Assembly: GCF_002632465.1 (NCBI RefSeq)
Contig: NZ_NIBS01000002.1
Coordinates: forward strand, 1 to 64,000
DNA: 64,000 bases
Reading direction: 5' to 3'
From: Xenorhabdus budapestensis
Lineage (GTDB): Bacteria; Pseudomonadota; Gammaproteobacteria; Enterobacterales; Enterobacteriaceae
The position numbers were made by a program, and so were the translations under genes. Below the pieces are notes generated by a model. It was not told where the DNA came from. It saw only the letters and a program-made list of their open reading frames with translations, and did not search any database. Of this stretch, positions 1-6,866 are shown in pieces; the first letter of the stretch is position 1, and every line of letters starts with the position of its first letter.

Positions 1-40
1 AGTTCCTCTTAATGAGGCATTGTTATGGGAGTAACAAACT

Positions 41-246
41 ATGTATTATCCTTATTTCCGTGGGAAACAATTTGAACTGTTGGCTATTAGAGATACTGCA
101 AATGAAGACGTTAGGTATTTGAATTTATTGATCTCGGGGATACCTCATCATTAACATGTGACGATGAAGAATCATTATTATTTTCTCTCGACAAGACCGA
201 GGAAATTATCAATGTAATTCGAAGGGAAATCGAGAAAAATAATTAA
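41..246 (+). pseudogene. Remnant of an sce7725-like phage/accessory gene
   Basis: A reading frame opens at ATG 41 and stops at 154 (37 codons). Its start, MYYPYFRGKQFELLAIRD, resembles the N-terminus I recall for sce7725-family proteins, which are about 300 residues long. A second open stretch in another frame (115-246, 43 codons, ending REIEKNN) looks like the C-terminal end of a protein. The two do not share a frame and the space between them is far too short for a whole gene, so I read this as a gene with a large internal deletion. The family name is from memory of the N-terminal motif; the function of the family is unknown to me. Confidence 0.4.
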
Positions 247-250
247 CACC

Positions 251-275
251 AGCCTCGCCAATGCGGGGCTTTTTA
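251..275 (+). terminator. Rho-independent terminator
   Basis: AGCCTCGC and GCGGGGCT form a short stem around a CAAT loop, followed by a T run. It closes the degraded gene at the left edge and separates it from the DUF551-like gene. Confidence 0.6.
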
Positions 276-297
276 TTACCTGAATAGAGGAAAGATT

Positions 298-537
298 ATG
301 GAGTGGATTAAATGTAGTGATAGGTTGCCAGAATTAGAGGATGAATCAGTCCTTGTTTACTTTGGTAATGCTGAATACCCAACAACTGGGGCCATTGACG
401 TGATTCATATTGAAGACGCTTTCGGAGACATTACTGCTGGTGTCGATGAAAAAGGTAATCAGCTCTGGACTAAATAGTATCTCAGCATAGGTATTACCCA
501 CTGGATGCCACTACCCCAACCACCGACAGGAGAATAA
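298..537 (+). pseudogene. DUF551-like phage protein interrupted by an in-frame amber codon
   Basis: From ATG 298 the frame encodes MEWIKCSDRLPE, the typical opening of DUF551 proteins found in lambdoid prophages. It meets TAG at 475-477 after 59 codons. Without that stop the same frame continues 19 codons to TAA at 535-537 and ends ITHWMPLPQPPTGE, the typical DUF551 ending. So head and tail are both present in one frame and a single nonsense codon divides them. A GAGGAAAG ribosome-binding site precedes the start. The role of DUF551 proteins is not known. Either the gene is inactivated or a truncated product is made; amber suppression is a less likely alternative. Confidence 0.65.
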
Positions 538-539
538 CA

Positions 540-821
540 ATGGCTAAACACATTCACGCAGATTTAATTACTGAGTACAGACTAAAACCCCGCACTATCA
601 GAATCGGGGAATATGATGTTCCTGAGCCAGCGAGAGAATCGTTGAAGTATGACCAAAAATATTTTTATCCTTGTTTGTCAGGTAAAACTATTTATAAATC
701 TTCACTTTGGATTAATGGTGTAAATGACAGGTTGTTATTAAAGCGCGGGCTAATTCACTTAGAAAAAGATTCTGCCGAACTCCACGCCAAGGCGCTTATT
801 TCCCTGACTAAACAAAAATGA
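540..821 (+). CDS. Hypothetical phage protein, 93 aa
   Basis: Begins three bases after the end of the DUF551-like frame, with ACAGGAGAA as a good ribosome-binding site. The 93-residue product is basic, soluble in appearance, with no signal peptide or membrane segment. I do not recognise a domain. Its position in a run of short same-strand phage genes suggests it belongs to an early or accessory prophage operon. No function is claimed. Confidence 0.55.
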   Translation: MAKHIHADLITEYRLKPRTIRIGEYDVPEPARESLKYDQKYFYPCLSGKTIYKSSLWINGVNDRLLLKRGLIHLEKDSAELHAKALISLTKQK

Positions 822-887
822 TTCCCGATAGTTTCTATTACTACTCACTCTTAATTAATAGCTCCTATAAATAAAAAAGGACAAAAA

Positions 888-1385
888 ATGACAAATGAAT
901 TAGTCGTTATCGATCAGGCAACGGCACTGGATTTATTCACGGCGGATGACGGACGCAAAGTAAGCTACCTCAGTATCTGCTGCAAGAAAAAAGATGGTTC
1001 AGTCAATACATTTGGTTACAGTATGGTGCAGGCCATTATGGGATGTTGTGGCGTTCGTCAGATCACAAGCCACATGGTTTCAGTCAACAATATGATTGCA
1101 CCCGAATTCACAGGCAAGCGAGTGGGATTGGTGCTACAAAAGGTACTCAGGACGAAAAATAACGGTGACGATACTTACGGCATGGATATCCGCATCCCGT
1201 TCTATCCTGATACTCGCCAGACCATCGCCGAAAAAGTAGAGGGGAAAACGGCTACCGCCATCGATAAAATGGTTGCAAATCTGAAAGATAGAGATGAACG
1301 GAAATCAGCCAGTTCTGGTTCTCAATTCTACGTTCAGCAGAATATCCCGTCTGCTGATTATGACGAGTTTGGCTCCCCATTCTAA
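888..1385 (+). CDS. Phage protein of unknown function, possibly ssDNA-binding/recombination accessory
   Basis: A 165-residue protein with a clear AAGGA site ahead of ATG 888. It is a mixed alpha/beta sequence without membrane segments. The C-terminus is polar (SSGSQFYVQQNIPSADYDEF) and ends in acidic and aromatic residues, DEFGSPF. Such a tail, with DDxPF-like chemistry, is usual for single-stranded-DNA-binding proteins, and the length fits, but I cannot place the N-terminal domain in a known family. The neighbours are DNA-modifying phage genes, which is compatible with a role in phage DNA metabolism. Treat the functional suggestion as inference. Confidence 0.5.
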   Translation: MTNELVVIDQATALDLFTADDGRKVSYLSICCKKKDGSVNTFGYSMVQAIMGCCGVRQITSHMVSVNNMIAPEFTGKRVGLVLQKVLRTKNNGDDTYGMDIRIPFYPDTRQTIAEKVEGKTATAIDKMVANLKDRDERKSASSGSQFYVQQNIPSADYDEFGSPF

Positions 1386-1461
1386 CGCCGCTCGGCAATC
1401 CAAACAGAACCTTCTAACCCACCCCATTAACTAACGCTACCTCAGTGGCGGGAGGATAATT

Positions 1462-1812
1462 GTGCATATCGAAACATCGGATGTCATAAAAATACAAATT
1501 ACGGACGTACCGCGACATGACCCCATTCATGTTTATCTGGAGGATTACGGTAACAAGGCGGGACGAATAACAATTGCTGAATATGGTGAATCATGGACTG
1601 CATTCTGGTCATCGATGGGATGTTCACTATCTGATTTTATTCTCAAGGCTGATAACGGATACCTCACTGGATACCTAGACCACTCACTGAAAACTAAAAT
1701 TCAAAAATACAAAAGGATGGACTCTCGTTTAAATGCCGTGAAAGAAGCGTTAAGGAGATTGCATGCACACACCGTGGAACCCCAACCCCAAAGCAATACA
1801 GCGGGTCAATGA
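1462..1812 (+). CDS. Conserved phage hypothetical protein, 116 aa
   Basis: Starts at GTG 1462, chosen because CGGGAGGATAAT lies directly ahead of it. The stretch RITIAEYGESWTAFWSSMG, then a run around DFILKADNGYLTGYL, resembles a family of small lambdoid-prophage proteins I have seen annotated only as hypothetical. The last 17 codons overlap the next gene in another frame, which is typical of compact phage operons. No catalytic motif, signal peptide or membrane helix is visible. Confidence 0.6.
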   Translation: MHIETSDVIKIQITDVPRHDPIHVYLEDYGNKAGRITIAEYGESWTAFWSSMGCSLSDFILKADNGYLTGYLDHSLKTKIQKYKRMDSRLNAVKEALRRLHAHTVEPQPQSNTAGQ

Positions 1813-2191
1813 TCAACTGCCAATCCCGACTAAATGTCACTACTGTCACGGATTGGTCACCATAGCCCATCACGAAGAAGTGTTTGGGCGTATCCATAAT
1901 AACAACAAATGGCCCTGGTTATATCTGTGTACCTCATGCGGTGCGCGAGTCGGTATGCACCCTTACACCGATATCCCATTGGGCTATTTGGCAGATAAGC
2001 AGACACGTATAGCAAGGAAAGACAGTAAGGAAAAATTTGAACGAATGCGACAAATCATAAACTGGGAACGCGCGGATGCGTACCGATGGTTAGCATGGCA
2101 ACTGGGTATCAGTTTCAACAAGTGCCACTTCGGCTGGTTCGATATTGAAATGTGCGAGAAGGCAGCGAATATATGCAGGGGGATTAAGTGA
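1763..2191 (+). CDS. DUF3268-like phage zinc-finger protein
   Basis: A 142-residue protein with two cysteine pairs, CHYCHG at about residue 25 and CTSCGA at about residue 57, forming a zinc ribbon. The basic central region (KQTRIARKDSKEKFERMRQ) and a tryptophan-rich second half match the DUF3268 family seen in lambdoid prophages. It overlaps the upstream gene by 50 bases, and its TGA stop overlaps the GTG start of the cytosine methyltransferase, which suggests coupled translation. The biochemical role is unknown; nucleic-acid binding is plausible from the zinc ribbon. Confidence 0.6.
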   Translation: MHTPWNPNPKAIQRVNDQLPIPTKCHYCHGLVTIAHHEEVFGRIHNNNKWPWLYLCTSCGARVGMHPYTDIPLGYLADKQTRIARKDSKEKFERMRQIINWERADAYRWLAWQLGISFNKCHFGWFDIEMCEKAANICRGIK

Positions 2192-2973
2192 CCGCCTATT
2201 ACAACGAGATAGACCCCTACGCAGCGCAATGGCTGAGAAATTTAATTGCAGCCGGACATATAGCACCCGGCGATGTTGATGAACGTTCAATAGAGGATGT
2301 GAAGCCTGATGACCTACGAAATTACACCCAATGCCACTTTTTCGCCGGAATTGGCGTCTGGAGTTTTGCACTCAGAAATGCCGGATGGCCTGATGATAAG
2401 CCAGTCTGGACGGGTTCCTGTCCATGCCAACCTTTCAGCGCGGCAGGCAAAGGAGCTGGGTTTACTGACGAGCGGCACTTATGGCCTGCATTCTTCCACC
2501 TCATCGAACAGTACAGACCTCGTGTTGTGTTTGGTGAACAGGTTGCAAGCAGGGACGGCCTTGCTTGGTTCGACCTTGTACACACTGACCTGGAAGGAAC
2601 GAATTACTCCGTCGGGGCGACCGATATCTGCGCTGCGGGCATCGGTGCACCGCACATCAGGCAGCGCCTCTATTGGGTGGGCCACGCCAACAACCAGATG
2701 CCACAAGGACTGCGGAGATATGGAGAAATCGTTCATCAGGAAGGGTGGCAAGATTCGAAACGATACGCTCTATCGTCAAATGTGGCTACACACGTTTGGA
2801 ATGAATGGAAACCCAACCAGGGAGCAGATGAGAAAATTAGAATTGTACCACCCAATTATGGCAAGGAAATTAATGGGACTTCCAATCGAGTGGGACGCCT
2901 CCGCGCCTATGGAAATGCCATTGTTGCGCCAGTCGCGGAAGAATTTATAAAAGCATATATGCAGGGGGTTTAA
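2188..2973 (+). CDS. Phage DNA (cytosine-5) methyltransferase, possibly damaged in the C-terminal half
   Basis: Transfers a methyl group from S-adenosylmethionine to C5 of cytosine in DNA. The motifs appear in order: FFAGIG (motif I), PCQPFSAAGKG with the catalytic Cys (motif IV), VVFGEQV in place of ENV (motif VI), GAPHIRQRLYW (motif VIII), and RLRAYGNAI (motif X). GTG 2188 is preferred because of an AGGGGGAT site and GTGA coupling to the gene upstream. Residues about 170-235, the target-recognition part, lack the sequence I expect there (a GFW-W-xCRDGKxRP-like stretch). The DNA in that part reads better as protein in the other frame (2309-2950), so activity is uncertain. Confidence 0.75.
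   Translation: MTAYYNEIDPYAAQWLRNLIAAGHIAPGDVDERSIEDVKPDDLRNYTQCHFFAGIGVWSFALRNAGWPDDKPVWTGSCPCQPFSAAGKGAGFTDERHLWPAFFHLIEQYRPRVVFGEQVASRDGLAWFDLVHTDLEGTNYSVGATDICAAGIGAPHIRQRLYWVGHANNQMPQGLRRYGEIVHQEGWQDSKRYALSSNVATHVWNEWKPNQGADEKIRIVPPNYGKEINGTSNRVGRLRAYGNAIVAPVAEEFIKAYMQGV
2309..2950 (+). CDS. Second frame inside the methyltransferase gene: probable overprinted companion protein
   Basis: A 213-codon open frame lies wholly inside the methyltransferase gene on the same strand. It is not a typical shadow: the stretches LTWKERITPSGRPISALRAS, GWATPTTRCHKDCGD, FIRKGGKIRNDTL and ARKLMGLPIEWDASAP resemble a family of phage proteins (GW-TPT, R-DGK-RNDT, LMG-P-EWD motifs) that I recall next to, or overlapping, phage cytosine methyltransferases. 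Over roughly 2700-2900 this frame looks the more protein-like of the two. The start is uncertain: ATG 2309 or ATG 2378. Whether it is expressed, or is the relic of a recombination join, cannot be decided from sequence alone. Confidence 0.5.
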   Translation: MTYEITPNATFSPELASGVLHSEMPDGLMISQSGRVPVHANLSARQAKELGLLTSGTYGLHSSTSSNSTDLVLCLVNRLQAGTALLGSTLYTLTWKERITPSGRPISALRASVHRTSGSASIGWATPTTRCHKDCGDMEKSFIRKGGKIRNDTLYRQMWLHTFGMNGNPTREQMRKLELYHPIMARKLMGLPIEWDASAPMEMPLLRQSRKNL

Positions 2974-3194
2974 ATGAGTAATTATTGTGTAAATTGCGGA
3001 ACTAATAAACGCGGCAGTAAATATTGCCCCGGCTGTCAGGAAGAGGCCTATATCTATAACGAACAATATTGCAGCGTGAAGAAGATTATCATATCGAGTT
3101 CAGCGATGAATTTATGGATAAGCTTAAATATCAAGAACAAGAAGCTGATAGATTAGCAGTTAAAATTAAACATACAGGTGATGATAATGACTGA
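2974..3194 (+). pseudogene. Zinc-ribbon phage protein with a frameshift
   Basis: ATG 2974 directly follows the methyltransferase stop. The first 30 residues contain CVNC and CPGC, a zinc ribbon. In the starting frame the rest (VKKIIISSSAMNLW...) looks random and ends at 3156. A different frame, open from about 3060 and read from CAG 3072, gives QREEDYHIEFSDEFMDKLKY followed by an acidic tail ending at TGA 3192-3194. That looks like the true second half. A one-base change near 3055-3072 therefore splits the gene. It may be a real mutation, a sequencing error, or, less likely, programmed frameshifting, as no obvious slippery heptamer is visible. Confidence 0.6.
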
Positions 3195-3221
3195 TTCAGA
3201 TTTATGCAGGAGGATTGGGTG

Positions 3222-3488
3222 ATGATCGAATATGCAATAAAAGGAACTAATAATTTATTTGACCCAAAAGATAGGTATGAATTAGAAGATCCTGAATGGG
3301 ATGAAAATTATCCTTATTTTTTAGCTGAGGAATGCGCAGAACACTATCTAGATTATTGTGATGGACAAGAGGATAGTTGGCCTATTGAGATAACAGTATT
3401 TAATAATGGTGAATCTCTGGGAACATTTAGTGTTGAATTGGATTACAGTCCTGATTTCAGAGCAACGAGGAAAAATAATGAGCAATGA
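3222..3488 (+). CDS. Acidic phage hypothetical protein, 88 aa
   Basis: ATG 3222 is chosen over an upstream ATG at 3204 because AGGAGG at 3208-3213 sits eight bases before 3222. The product is strongly acidic (ELEDPEWDENYPYF, YLDYCDGQED) with no membrane segment. Small acidic phage proteins are sometimes inhibitors or DNA mimics, but nothing specific supports that here. Its stop overlaps the start of the next gene by 11 bases. Confidence 0.55.
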   Translation: MIEYAIKGTNNLFDPKDRYELEDPEWDENYPYFLAEECAEHYLDYCDGQEDSWPIEITVFNNGESLGTFSVELDYSPDFRATRKNNEQ

Positions 3489-3810
3489 TGTGATTGAGTT
3501 AGCGAAAAAATTGCGCTCATCATTAGAAAATGAGCGTGAGTTAATAGGGGAATACCCAACTATATTTTTTGGTCACTATTTAATTAATGCAGAAAATATA
3601 GTGAAAATTTGTAGGGAAATAGAAAACCTACACAAGAAACTCGCTGAATATGAAAATATGGAGCCTGTGGCCTATATGATATTTGATGAGAATTTCAATG
3701 AACCTATGGCGTATAAGGACAATAAGGAAGAAGCGGAACAATCCTTATCATTTTATCGGCGGGTATGTTGTTGCAAGATAATCCCTCTCTACCGTCACCC
3801 AAACAAATAA
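3478..3810 (+). CDS. Phage protein with a C-terminal EPVAY...IPLYRHP module, 110 aa
   Basis: ATG 3478 is chosen because ACGAGGAAAAAT precedes it; an upstream in-frame start at 3406 would lie within the previous gene. An N-terminal helical part (KLRSSLENERELIGEY, later a coiled-coil-like ENLHKKLAEYEN) is joined to a tail reading MEPVAYMIF...IIPLYRHPNK. That tail recurs in many lambdoid accessory proteins (Ea22/DUF551-like neighbours) as an interchangeable module. Function unknown. Confidence 0.6.
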   Translation: MSNDVIELAKKLRSSLENERELIGEYPTIFFGHYLINAENIVKICREIENLHKKLAEYENMEPVAYMIFDENFNEPMAYKDNKEEAEQSLSFYRRVCCCKIIPLYRHPNK

Positions 3811-3823
3811 CGAGAATATAGCT

Positions 3824-4051
3824 ATGAGACAAGTCCAAGCAATGACAACTTTAGTCTTAATTGATGGAGTAACTTATCAAATAGTGTTACCAAAAAATAT
3901 TATTGCACTAAAAGCCAAACAAGCATTAATGATGGCTCAAGAGTTTGGTGGTGGCATTATTCCATGTGATTTTGCAAATATTAAACCTATGGAGGCTGAT
4001 GGATTGCCATTCAATATAAGTAGCAACAAGGATATGGAGAATGAAAGCTGA
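3824..4051 (+). CDS. Hypothetical phage protein, 75 aa
   Basis: A 75-residue protein beginning 13 bases after the previous gene and overlapping the adenine methyltransferase gene by 11 bases. ATG 3842 is an alternative start. The N-terminal part (LVLIDGVTYQIVLPKNI) looks like a short beta-rich domain. I recognise no family. Placement suggests cotranscription with the methyltransferase. Confidence 0.5.
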   Translation: MRQVQAMTTLVLIDGVTYQIVLPKNIIALKAKQALMMAQEFGGGIIPCDFANIKPMEADGLPFNISSNKDMENES

Positions 4052-4580
4052 CTTCGGAGGTAGTAACACTCCACCCAAATTTAAAGATTTATGGCAAACT
4101 CCCCTCCCGTTATTTAAAGCACTCGACCTTGAATTTAGATTTACCCTTGATGCGGCTGCATCCGATCAAAACACTCTGTGCGCACATTATCTCACGGAAC
4201 GAGATAATGCACTGGAGTCTGACTGGATAAGTCTCGGTGCTATTTGGTGTAATCCGCCTTATTCCAATATTAGGCCGTGGATAGAGAAAGCCGCTATCGA
4301 ATGCCAAAAGCAATTACAACCAGTTGTGATGTTAGTTCCTTCTGATTTCTCTGTGGGCTGGTTTAAGTTAGCGCTGGAGACAGTTGATGAGGTCAGGATA
4401 ATTACGGGAGGGAGAATTTCATTTATTCCAGCGGAACAGAAAATAATAGGCAAGAGTAATACAAAAGGCTCCAAGATTTTAATTTGGCGACCGTTCATTA
4501 CTCCACGCAAATTAATAACCACTGTCGATAAAGAACACCTATTCAATATAGGCAATAACGAAATAAGGAAAATAGCGTGA
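4041..4580 (+). CDS. Phage DNA N-6-adenine methyltransferase (Dam family, PF05869 type)
   Basis: Predicted to methylate N6 of adenine in DNA using S-adenosylmethionine. The opening DLWQTPLPLFKALDLEF and FTLDAAASDQNTL form the cofactor-binding part, and WCNPPYSNIRPW carries the NPPY catalytic motif. At 179 residues it has the usual length of this compact phage family. It overlaps the genes on both sides (11 bases upstream, GTGA downstream). Phage Dam proteins are thought to protect phage DNA or shift regulation by adenine methylation; the recognition site cannot be read from the sequence. Confidence 0.85.
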   Translation: MKADFGGSNTPPKFKDLWQTPLPLFKALDLEFRFTLDAAASDQNTLCAHYLTERDNALESDWISLGAIWCNPPYSNIRPWIEKAAIECQKQLQPVVMLVPSDFSVGWFKLALETVDEVRIITGGRISFIPAEQKIIGKSNTKGSKILIWRPFITPRKLITTVDKEHLFNIGNNEIRKIA

Positions 4581-4753
4581 TAGTAACAATTGATATGACC
4601 AAACCGGAAGTACGCGAATATGTTAACAGTGATTATCCTGTCCCGGAATCTGAATACCAAGAACTCATCCGTGGTGACATCAAAACTATTCTGAAGCGAT
4701 GGGGATTTCAGGGAATAAAACCGGAAGACGTCACTGTCAATATCCATGACTAA
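4577..4753 (+). CDS. Small phage hypothetical protein, 58 aa
   Basis: GTG 4577 overlaps the TGA of the adenine methyltransferase, and AAGGAAAATAGC upstream provides a ribosome-binding site. The frame encodes VIVTIDMTKPEVREYV and later LKRWGFQGIKPEDVTVNIHD, a plausible small alpha/beta protein. It overlaps the next gene by eight bases. The tight spacing on both sides is the main support. An in-frame ATG at codon 7 is an alternative start. Confidence 0.5.
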   Translation: MIVTIDMTKPEVREYVNSDYPVPESEYQELIRGDIKTILKRWGFQGIKPEDVTVNIHD

Positions 4754-4940
4754 CGAATTCGAGAACGCAAGGCGGAAGGTGGCAAGGGATTACACACAGC
4801 GAATCGTTCACCGCATGAGACAAAACTTTTACATTCACGAGGGCGTCTGCCCTCATCTGCCACCCGCACCCAAAGTGGCAGGCGTGAAGATAACACCCGT
4901 GAAGAATAACAAAAGCGTAAAACGAGGAAAAAAACAATGA
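4746..4940 (+). CDS. Small basic phage protein, 64 aa
   Basis: A very basic 64-residue product ending KNNKSVKRGKKQ, with an RRKVARDYTQRIVHRMRQ helix near the start. The charge suggests nucleic-acid binding, but no domain is recognised. Start and stop both overlap neighbouring genes (ATGA with the next), consistent with a coupled operon. Confidence 0.5.
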   Translation: MTNEFENARRKVARDYTQRIVHRMRQNFYIHEGVCPHLPPAPKVAGVKITPVKNNKSVKRGKKQ

Positions 4941-5227
4941 TCAGCATCGATAACGCACAGAATGAAATTGGGTTGCCCGGTCACATTGATGATGGGCGTG
5001 AGTGGACAGAGTGGTTATTGAAGAAGGCGGATGAGTCAGGTGTGAGCAATAAAAATGAAATAACAATGGGGATAGATGAACTACTCGAGAATGAAAAAGC
5101 ACTACATATTGTAGCTAAATCCCTTGGGTACTCAAAGAAGCAATTTATTGAAGAATTATGCAGAGCACAATCGGAGGGGCTTCAATATATTAAATTTGAA
5201 TATGACGAGGTGAGCAATGATCAATAA
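4937..5227 (+). CDS. Hypothetical phage protein, 96 aa
   Basis: Starts at an ATGA overlap with the gene before it, behind an ACGAGGAAAA site. The product is acidic and probably helical (GIDELLENEKALHIVAKSLGYSKKQFIEEL). I recognise no family. It overlaps the next gene by 11 bases. Confidence 0.5.
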   Translation: MISIDNAQNEIGLPGHIDDGREWTEWLLKKADESGVSNKNEITMGIDELLENEKALHIVAKSLGYSKKQFIEELCRAQSEGLQYIKFEYDEVSNDQ

Positions 5228-5468
5228 CTCATTCCACCTGACACAAATCATCGCCTCGGTCTGGGGCGATCCTGCTGATATCACCCATGCAGTCTGGCAG
5301 GCTGGATACCGTAAGCCAGAACGGAAGGAAGAAGACATTGCTGCACTGGTTATCGACGTAATGAAACTGAACAGCATTATTTTTGATGCGACATGGGAAG
5401 GAAAAGCAACACCGGCGAAAGTGGCCAAGGTGATTTTGGGGAAAGGGTATCGGAAAGGGGATAAATAA
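5217..5468 (+). CDS. Hypothetical phage protein, 83 aa
   Basis: An 83-residue protein preceded by GACGAGGTGAGC. The sequence contains ASVWGDPADITHAVWQAGYR and EEDIAALVIDVMKLN, suggesting a compact helical fold. Its stop shares a base with the ATG of the excisionase-like gene (TAATG), so the two are probably translated together. No function is recognised. Confidence 0.5.
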   Translation: MINNSFHLTQIIASVWGDPADITHAVWQAGYRKPERKEEDIAALVIDVMKLNSIIFDATWEGKATPAKVAKVILGKGYRKGDK

Positions 5469-5659
5469 TGAGTCAATCACCTTATATCAAAACAAAGGAA
5501 CTGGCAGACCGATATGATGTAAAGCCGCATACGATAAGATTGTGGTGCGGTAATGGGAAGCAAAAGCGAGAAGGCTTCCCAAAACCCAAATTTAAATCTG
5601 ACCAGCTTAACTTCCTTCGGCAAGATATTTTTGACTGGGAGAACGGGAAACAATTTTAG
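5468..5659 (+). CDS. Excisionase/AlpA-like helix-turn-helix protein
   Basis: The 63-residue protein is built around one winged helix-turn-helix: YIKTKELADRYDVKPHTIRL, then a basic segment (KQKREGFPKPKF) and RQDIFDWENGKQF. This is the layout of phage recombination directionality factors and AlpA-type regulators. It is the last gene before the integrase, which it meets tail to tail with a 53-base overlap. Its likely job is to bind the attachment region and favour excision, or to regulate the integrase. Confidence 0.65.
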   Translation: MSQSPYIKTKELADRYDVKPHTIRLWCGNGKQKREGFPKPKFKSDQLNFLRQDIFDWENGKQF

Positions 5660-6866
5660 TCAGCTTTTCCCACCAGAGTTCGTATGCCTCTCTCTGTTCG
5701 CTTAGGTAGGTGTGCTTATCGTACACCTGCCATACTCCGGGTAATTTATGTCCTACCATAATTTCAGCCACATGCGGTGCGGTTAATTCAGATACACCAG
5801 TCCGCATAGTTCTACGCAGATCGTGAATTGACCAATGCTCACAATCAGGTGAATAAAGGGCCATTTTTTTATTAAGAGCTTCTACCATGTTGCAATGTGT
5901 TCCTTGTGTTAGAGGTTCCCCTCGGCGTACAGTAAACAGATATTCACTCTCATGATTTAATTTTTTCGCCTGCTCAATCAATTCTTTTGCTGCCGGGATA
6001 ATCGGCCTGATGATAGGCTTCTTGGATTTTCTGCCTGTTTTGTGATTTAAGGGTGGAACAACCCAAATATCTTTTTCATAATCAAAATCATTAACTTTAG
6101 CTTTTAGCAGTTCACCAATGCGGCACCCAAACAAAAGGCACAGTTTTATTATTAACGCGTTTCGCGGGTTATAATCAGGCGCATTGATAACATTAAAGAG
6201 AAGCACCAGCTCTTCTTCGTCTAATGCCCTTTCGCTCATATCAGCATTTAAACCAATATCAGTTTTAGTGTCTTTTCCTCCGAGATCACCTGTTATTACG
6301 TCAGATAATGGAGTGAGACTGGTCATTCCTCGCCTGACAGCCCACCGATGCGCAGTCTTAGAATAAATCAAGATGCGAGCACCAATTGAGCGCGCTTGTT
6401 TGGTAACGTCTTCAATTAAGGAAAGCCAAACATGCAATGTCACCTCATCATGAGGCAGCTTGCCGATTTTAGGGAAAACGTAAATTTCGAAAGATCGCAA
6501 TATCTCATCCGCTTTAACTTTTGAACCCCGCATTGTCTTTTCCCACCACTCACGAAGCAGCCCCTCTACAGTAACCGCACTTAAGGCAGACTCTTTACGA
6601 ACACGCTTAACTATCTTAGGATTACGGAGTTGTTCCAATTCCCCACGATAGAAAAGCACTGAGTCACGGGCATCTTTTAGGCTCGTTGCCGGGTAGGTTC
6701 CTATGTCAATCCGATCCCCCTTGCCGTTCCAGCGATATCTAAATTGGAATATGATTTTTCCTTTAGGCGTGACACGGACAGATAAGCCATCCCTGTCTGA
6801 TTTAGTCGTGATTTTTTCTTGGGGCTTACCACTGGCAGAGCGGAGCCATGAGTCGGTAATTGCCAT
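5607..6866 (-). CDS. Tyrosine-family phage integrase
   Basis: Catalyses site-specific integration and excision of the prophage. An arm-binding DUF4102-like domain comes first (DGLSVRVTPKGKIIFQFRYR...IGTYPATSL), then a SAM-like core-binding domain, then the catalytic domain with GCRIGEL (first Arg), HDLRRT (His-x-x-Arg), GHKL, and the nucleophile Tyr in YDKHTY. The 419-residue length is normal for P4-type integrases. The start is placed at the ATG reading MAITDS because GAGGA lies about 10 bases upstream; a TTG five codons earlier is possible. All catalytic residues are present, so the enzyme may be active. Confidence 0.92.
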   Translation of the reverse strand: MAITDSWLRSASGKPQEKITTKSDRDGLSVRVTPKGKIIFQFRYRWNGKGDRIDIGTYPATSLKDARDSVLFYRGELEQLRNPKIVKRVRKESALSAVTVEGLLREWWEKTMRGSKVKADEILRSFEIYVFPKIGKLPHDEVTLHVWLSLIEDVTKQARSIGARILIYSKTAHRWAVRRGMTSLTPLSDVITGDLGGKDTKTDIGLNADMSERALDEEELVLLFNVINAPDYNPRNALIIKLCLLFGCRIGELLKAKVNDFDYEKDIWVVPPLNHKTGRKSKKPIIRPIIPAAKELIEQAKKLNHESEYLFTVRRGEPLTQGTHCNMVEALNKKMALYSPDCEHWSIHDLRRTMRTGVSELTAPHVAEIMVGHKLPGVWQVYDKHTYLSEQREAYELWWEKLTKIVSRSPSQKYLAEGS

